64,000 bases of DNA from CALOAD01 sp942491415. GTDB lineage: Bacteria > Cyanobacteriota > Vampirovibrionia > Gastranaerophilales > CALOAD01. This document shows positions 62,274 to 64,000 of the stretch, in pieces. Positions within the stretch are counted from its first letter, which is position 1. Each line of letters starts with the position of its first letter. Both the position numbers and the translations under genes were made by a program. A model generated the notes under the pieces. That model searched no databases. It was not told where the DNA came from and was given only the letters and a program-made list of their open reading frames with translations. The stretch lies in assembly GCA_942491415.1 (NCBI GenBank), contig CALOAD010000014.1, positions 124,001 to 188,000 on the forward strand, written 5' to 3'.

Positions 62274-63290
62274 TTGAATAAAGTTTCAACAGAATTAAAA
62301 AGCAACCAAAAAGTTTATCGAGAGCTATTTTTAAAAGCTCACAATGATTTTTTAAAACAAATAAACTCAATCAAAGCTTATTCAAAATGTCAAAACTGCT
62401 TTGAATGTTGCAATGTACGCTATAGCGAATTATCCCCTGTTGAAATATTTGAATTCGCACAAGAAGATGAACCTATTTCAAAAGAATTTATCAAAAATTT
62501 TATTCCATATTCAAAAGATAGAGATTTTAAATATTCAAAAAATTCCCAAATTGATGTCAATGAAAATAATGCAAAAGCTTTAAAAACAAATGAAAATTAT
62601 GTAGAAAAAATCTTAAAAAATTTTCCTAATGGCGTTTATTTCTATTATTGTAAAAACCTTGATGCTAAAGGTGTTTGCAGTATAGAAGCAAAGCAAACTT
62701 ATTTCTGCAAGGGTTTTCCTCAGTCCGTTTCTACTATTTTACCATCCAATTGTAGTTATAAGAATTGGCAACAAGCAGCTTTGGCAAAGATTAATGATGA
62801 AATTTCAAAAGATATACTATTAAAGCTAAAAGAAATTGATTTATATCGAGAAAATTTTTCTTGTAAGCAGACAGGAACGTGCTGTAGGCTTGCAAGCTCT
62901 GAGTTTTCGTATGAAGAATTAAAACTAAAAGCCCAAAATGGTGATAATTTTGCAGGTCAGTTTACAAGCGTATTTGTTCCCTACGAAAACTTAGAAACAG
63001 CACGCTCCGTATTTCCTGAATTTGTTGATATGGTTTTATCTACGCTAAAGGGCGAAAAGGTGAATTTTTATCATTGTAAATATATTAAAGATGATAACTT
63101 ATGCCCTATCTACGATGAAAGACCTCAGATTTGCAAAGATTTTCCTGATAATCCTTTGTCTATTTTACCGCCCAATTGTGGTTTTTGCGAATGGAAAGAA
63201 GATGTAAACGTAGCTTCAATGCTTTTACATGCCTTGATTGAAATTAGTGGTTTTTATTGCGAAAAAATAAAAAATGCAATGGAAGATTGA
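62274..63290 (+). CDS. Duplicated YkgJ/UPF0153-type cysteine-cluster protein
   Basis: Protein of 338 residues with two copies of the CxxCxxCC zinc/iron-chelating module. Copy 1: CQNCFECC (Cys39, 42, 45, 46), then YYCKNLDAKGVCSIEAKQTYFCKGFP and ILPSNC. Copy 2: CKQTGTCC (Cys197, 203, 204), then YHCKYIKDDNLCPIYDERPQICKDFPD-type spacing and ILPPNC. The modules align well; the first cluster of copy 2 lacks one cysteine. Starts with TTG at 62274; AAAGG lies 12 bases upstream, so the start is less certain. The single-copy family is widespread; the duplicated form is less common. Metal bound and function are unknown. Confidence 0.8.
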   Translation: MNKVSTELKSNQKVYRELFLKAHNDFLKQINSIKAYSKCQNCFECCNVRYSELSPVEIFEFAQEDEPISKEFIKNFIPYSKDRDFKYSKNSQIDVNENNAKALKTNENYVEKILKNFPNGVYFYYCKNLDAKGVCSIEAKQTYFCKGFPQSVSTILPSNCSYKNWQQAALAKINDEISKDILLKLKEIDLYRENFSCKQTGTCCRLASSEFSYEELKLKAQNGDNFAGQFTSVFVPYENLETARSVFPEFVDMVLSTLKGEKVNFYHCKYIKDDNLCPIYDERPQICKDFPDNPLSILPPNCGFCEWKEDVNVASMLLHALIEISGFYCEKIKNAMED

Positions 63291-63338
63291 TTTTTTTATG
63301 TTAATTTAAAAAAAATCAGACTTAGAGCACTAATATTT

Positions 63339-64000
63339 ATGTTTTTATTTTTAGTTTTTTTAATTGCAGCAATAGCAGGTTTTGGCACCGGTTTACTCGG
63401 TATCGGCGGAGGGCTTATAATATTCCCTTCGTTTTTGTATATTCTTCCTGCATTAGGACATGAAGCTCTTTCAATAAACTATATAACGGGAATTGCAGCC
63501 TTACAAATATTTACGGGCAGTCTGTTTGCTTTTTTAGCACACAAAGGCTCTTCTTTAATTGAGAGAAAAACCCTCCTTTTTATAGGTATTAGCGGTGCAA
63601 TAGGATCTTTGATCGGGAGCGTAGGATCTATCTACATGCCGGAAAAGCTGTTACTTTTGATATATTTAGGTTTACTCGCTGTTTCTTTTTTGACTATGAC
63701 AGTATTTAAACCTAAAGAACTAACAGAATCTAATAACGGAAGTTCAAATTCTATTGTTGTAAATATACTTTGTTTTGGAACAGGGATAATAGCAGGAGCA
63801 TTAGGTCTAGGCGGTGCAGTTTTATACATCCCTATTCTAAGGCATTTTCATAAATTATCGACAAAACTTTGCATAGGCAATGTTACTTTTATTGTATTTT
63901 GCGGATCTATAATGACCTTCACAGGAAAAGCTTTAACAAACCAAATACCTTATGAACTTGCTTTTATTGTTCTTTTAGGAGCATTTGCAGGAGCTAAACT
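63339..64000 (+). CDS. TauE/SafE-family permease, 3' end cut by window edge
   Basis: Starts with ATG at 63339, 48 bases after the cysteine-cluster gene, and runs open to the end of the window (about 220 residues). It shows hydrophobic segments and the repeated family signature: FGTGLLGIGGGLIIFPSFLY near the N-terminus and a second copy GIIAGALGLGGAVLYIPIL, typical of TauE/SafE (sulfite/organosulfur exporter family) proteins. The two inverted-topology halves are visible. Substrate unknown. Confidence 0.85.
   Translation, partial: MFLFLVFLIAAIAGFGTGLLGIGGGLIIFPSFLYILPALGHEALSINYITGIAALQIFTGSLFAFLAHKGSSLIERKTLLFIGISGAIGSLIGSVGSIYMPEKLLLLIYLGLLAVSFLTMTVFKPKELTESNNGSSNSIVVNILCFGTGIIAGALGLGGAVLYIPILRHFHKLSTKLCIGNVTFIVFCGSIMTFTGKALTNQIPYELAFIVLLGAFAGAK

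Noticed and set aside
1..64000. tRNA, rRNA, CRISPR arrays, riboswitches, prophage or defence genes
   Set aside because: The intergenic gaps are short and AT-rich; I found no cloverleaf-like GC blocks with a TTCGA loop, no regularly spaced repeats, and no phage or defence families.

Overview
This AT-rich window carries densely packed genes, frequent TTG starts and the genes of a Gram-negative (diderm) cell: a complete lpxD-lpxC-fabZ-lpxA block for lipid A, and murA and alr for peptidoglycan. It also encodes an 11-subunit complex I (nuoA, B, C, D, H, I, J, K, L, M, N) with no nuoE, nuoF or nuoG, two enzymes of the futalosine route to menaquinone (mqnE, mqnA), and a prepilin with an FTLAEVLITL-type N-terminus. 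Together these suggest a bacterium from the non-photosynthetic sister groups of Cyanobacteria (Melainabacteria/Vampirovibrionia type) that respires. This placement is inference: there is no rRNA or other decisive marker in the window.

Layout. 1-10.2 kb: 5'-truncated alr, a MATE transporter, a phosphohexomutase, a DtxR/MntR-type regulator with a candidate operator, a UvrD/PcrA-type helicase, an LCP-family envelope protein, a small exported protein, a nitroreductase, an MTA phosphorylase and a YggT protein. 10.3-17.1 kb: treZ-treY operon for trehalose from alpha-1,4-glucan, with TreY fused to a GH77-like domain that appears to have lost its active site; a perfect 18-bp inverted repeat lies upstream. 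17.2-22.9 kb: nadBC, an unknown gene, rimI, bioY, a prepilin with a near-consensus promoter, and a decayed IS1595-type element. 22.9-27.4 kb: alaS interrupted by a one-base frameshift in an A7 run, an HD-GYP protein and two small genes. 27.4-33 kb: the lpx/fabZ block, divergent from manC, and a phosphoesterase. 33-36.7 kb: ispG, a two-module exported protein, a GGDEF protein with a large insertion and a small secreted protein. 36.7-46.9 kb: the nuo operon. 47-55 kb: a TPR protein, murA, a small protein of two repeats, pdxA beside a DUF1537 sugar-acid kinase, ssb, galT and glgA. 55-64 kb: an HtrA protease, a response regulator, mqnE-mqnA, an S41 protease, dnaB, a 49-residue gene, a duplicated cysteine-cluster protein and the start of a TauE/SafE permease.

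How the genes fit together. MqnE and MqnA would supply menaquinone to the 11-subunit complex I, whose electron-input partner is not visible here. GlgA would make the glucan that TreY and TreZ convert to trehalose. LpxD/C/A and FabZ, together with ManC, supply lipopolysaccharide and surface glycans. The GGDEF and HD-GYP proteins point to cyclic-di-GMP signalling.

I found no rRNA, tRNA, CRISPR array, prophage or defence island, and nothing I would call with confidence a new system. The points most worth a second look are the alaS frameshift, the GH77-TreY fusion, the inverted repeat before treZ, the truncated complex I gene set, and several small proteins with internal duplications.
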